Assembly: GCF_000473205.1 (NCBI RefSeq)
Contig: NZ_KI421507.1
Span: 469,934 to 533,933 of the forward strand
Direction: 5' to 3'
Length of the DNA: 64,000 nt
From: Pseudophaeobacter arcticus DSM 23566
Lineage (GTDB): Bacteria > Pseudomonadota > Alphaproteobacteria > Rhodobacterales > Rhodobacteraceae
The stretch's first letter is position 1. Every line of letters starts with the position of its first letter. The position numbers and the translations under genes were made by a program. Positions 63,166-64,000 of this stretch are shown piece by piece. Under the pieces are notes generated by a model, which did no database searches, had not been told where the DNA came from, and was given only the letters and a program-made list of their open reading frames with translations.

Positions 63166-64000
63166 CGCAGCCAGAGGCTGGCGGATTGGGCAGGGATGAT
63201 TTGGTGGGCGCCCTGCGCCAGCACTTTGGCCGCTCCCTGCCTGCGCGCATTGGTATCGCCGTGTCCGGCGGTGGTGATTCTGTCGCGCTGATGCATCTTC
63301 TGAAAGATTGCTTTAGCGATGACCCGGTCGAACTGCTGGTGGCCACGGTCGATCATCGGCTGCGCCCCGAATCACGACAGGAGGCCGAAGAGGTTGCGCA
63401 GATGGCGCAAAAGCTTGGCCTGCGTCATGACATTCTGAGCTGGACCGAGGGGCCAGAGCCAACAGGCAACCTTCAGGATCAGGCGCGCCGCGCCCGCTAC
63501 GGGTTGTTGACAGCCTGGGCGCGGCAAAACGGCATTCCGGTTTTGGCGCTGGGTCATACCGCAGATGATCAGGCCGAAACGGTGATTATGCGCCTGAAGC
63601 GGGCCTCAGGCGTAAACGGGCTTGCCGGCATTCCACTGCGGCGCATCCAGGATGGGGTCTCATTGCAGCGGCCACTGTTGGGCCTGCGTCGGGCCGACCT
63701 GCGGCGCTATCTGCGTGCTCTGGGGCAAAGCTGGATTGAAGACCCGTCCAACGAAGATGAGACCTATGACCGGATCAAAACCCGCAAGGCGCTGGCTGTT
63801 CTTGAGGATCTGGGACTGACAGTGCCTGCCCTGGTGACTGTGGCGCAGAATATGAGCAAGGCGCAGACCGCTTTGGGCTGGTATGCCTTCTTATCGGCGC
63901 GGGATCTGGTGCAGATCAAGGCCGGCGCCATTGTTTTTGAGCTGCGAAAGTTCCGAACACTGCCGGATGAAATCTCTCATCGGTTGATGCTTCAGGCACT
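63156..64000 (+). CDS. tilS: tRNA(Ile)-lysidine synthase, 3' end outside the window
   Basis: TilS makes lysidine at position 34 of the AUA-decoding tRNA-Ile. The 281 codons visible include the PP-loop IAVSGGGDSVALMHLL (about 38-53), TVDHRLRPES, and LGHTADDQAETVIMRL in the N-terminal domain, and the start of the C-terminal part. The ATG at 63156 overlaps the cpoB stop by 10 bases; a TTG two codons later is an alternative. In this order ftsH usually follows. Confidence 0.93.
   Translation, partial: MFLTQPEAGGLGRDDLVGALRQHFGRSLPARIGIAVSGGGDSVALMHLLKDCFSDDPVELLVATVDHRLRPESRQEAEEVAQMAQKLGLRHDILSWTEGPEPTGNLQDQARRARYGLLTAWARQNGIPVLALGHTADDQAETVIMRLKRASGVNGLAGIPLRRIQDGVSLQRPLLGLRRADLRRYLRALGQSWIEDPSNEDETYDRIKTRKALAVLEDLGLTVPALVTVAQNMSKAQTALGWYAFLSARDLVQIKAGAIVFELRKFRTLPDEISHRLMLQA

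Noticed and set aside
1..64000. tRNA, rRNA, insertion sequence or prophage genes
   Set aside because: I looked for T-loop words (GGTTCGAATCC type), transposase motifs, terminal inverted repeats and phage genes and saw none that hold up.

Overview
The window is chromosomal DNA of an alphaproteobacterium, most likely a marine Rhodobacterales (Roseobacter-group) species. The grounds are high G+C, ATGA/GTGA-coupled operons, the PuuD-type membrane cytochrome c urate oxidase, a CDP-choline-independent phosphatidylcholine synthase, the DUF484-xerC pair, ruvCAB/ybgC-tolQRAB-pal-cpoB-tilS synteny and a DUF1127 gene with a structured 3' tail. I see no rRNA, tRNA, insertion sequence, prophage or CRISPR array.

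Layout. 0-5.6 kb: tamA-tamB (outer-membrane assembly, minus strand). 5.9-15.5 kb: a purine-degradation cluster: puuD, a LysR regulator, uraH, a puuE-uraD fusion, allA and an NCS2 permease; allE follows after a GAPDH gene and a small secreted protein. Together they take urate through HIU, OHCU, allantoin and ureidoglycine to glyoxylate; the allantoate-cleaving step (allC type) is not here. 15.8-19.8 kb: an IclR regulator diverging from a Rieske oxygenase, followed by a glutamine-synthetase-like ligase, which may be an uncharacterised amine catabolic module. 19.85-23.6 kb: a tandem glycine riboswitch with gcvH-gcvP but no gcvT. 24-29 kb: amidohydrolase, 2-hydroxyacid dehydrogenase, acyl-CoA dehydrogenase plus thioesterase. 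29-33 kb: truA, then ycjX-GNAT-ycjF. 33-38 kb: a 713-base non-coding block with DnaA-box-like words, a group III truncated globin, an internally deleted VIT1-family remnant, then ileS preceded by a leader peptide. 38-51 kb: ogt, pcs, a methyltransferase, xerC/DUF484, fsa, priA, a YeeE-type transporter, an MFS carrier, prmA. 52-64 kb: DUF1127 gene, ruvCAB, two unknown genes, ybgC-tolQRAB-pal-cpoB and the start of tilS.

The most notable non-coding signals are four. (1) A 16-codon ORF with six isoleucine codons lies just upstream of ileS. It sits exactly at the predicted transcription start and is followed by mutually exclusive stems: a candidate leaderless attenuator for isoleucyl-tRNA synthetase. 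(2) A four-copy interspersed element has conserved words and stems that change together between copies. (3) Copy-unique tandem duplications of 12-28 bases sit next to stop codons. (4) The DUF1127 gene has a stem-loop exposing an ACUCCCCG loop followed by a strong terminator. All coordinates and pairings were read by eye; family assignments rest on recognised motifs, not searches.
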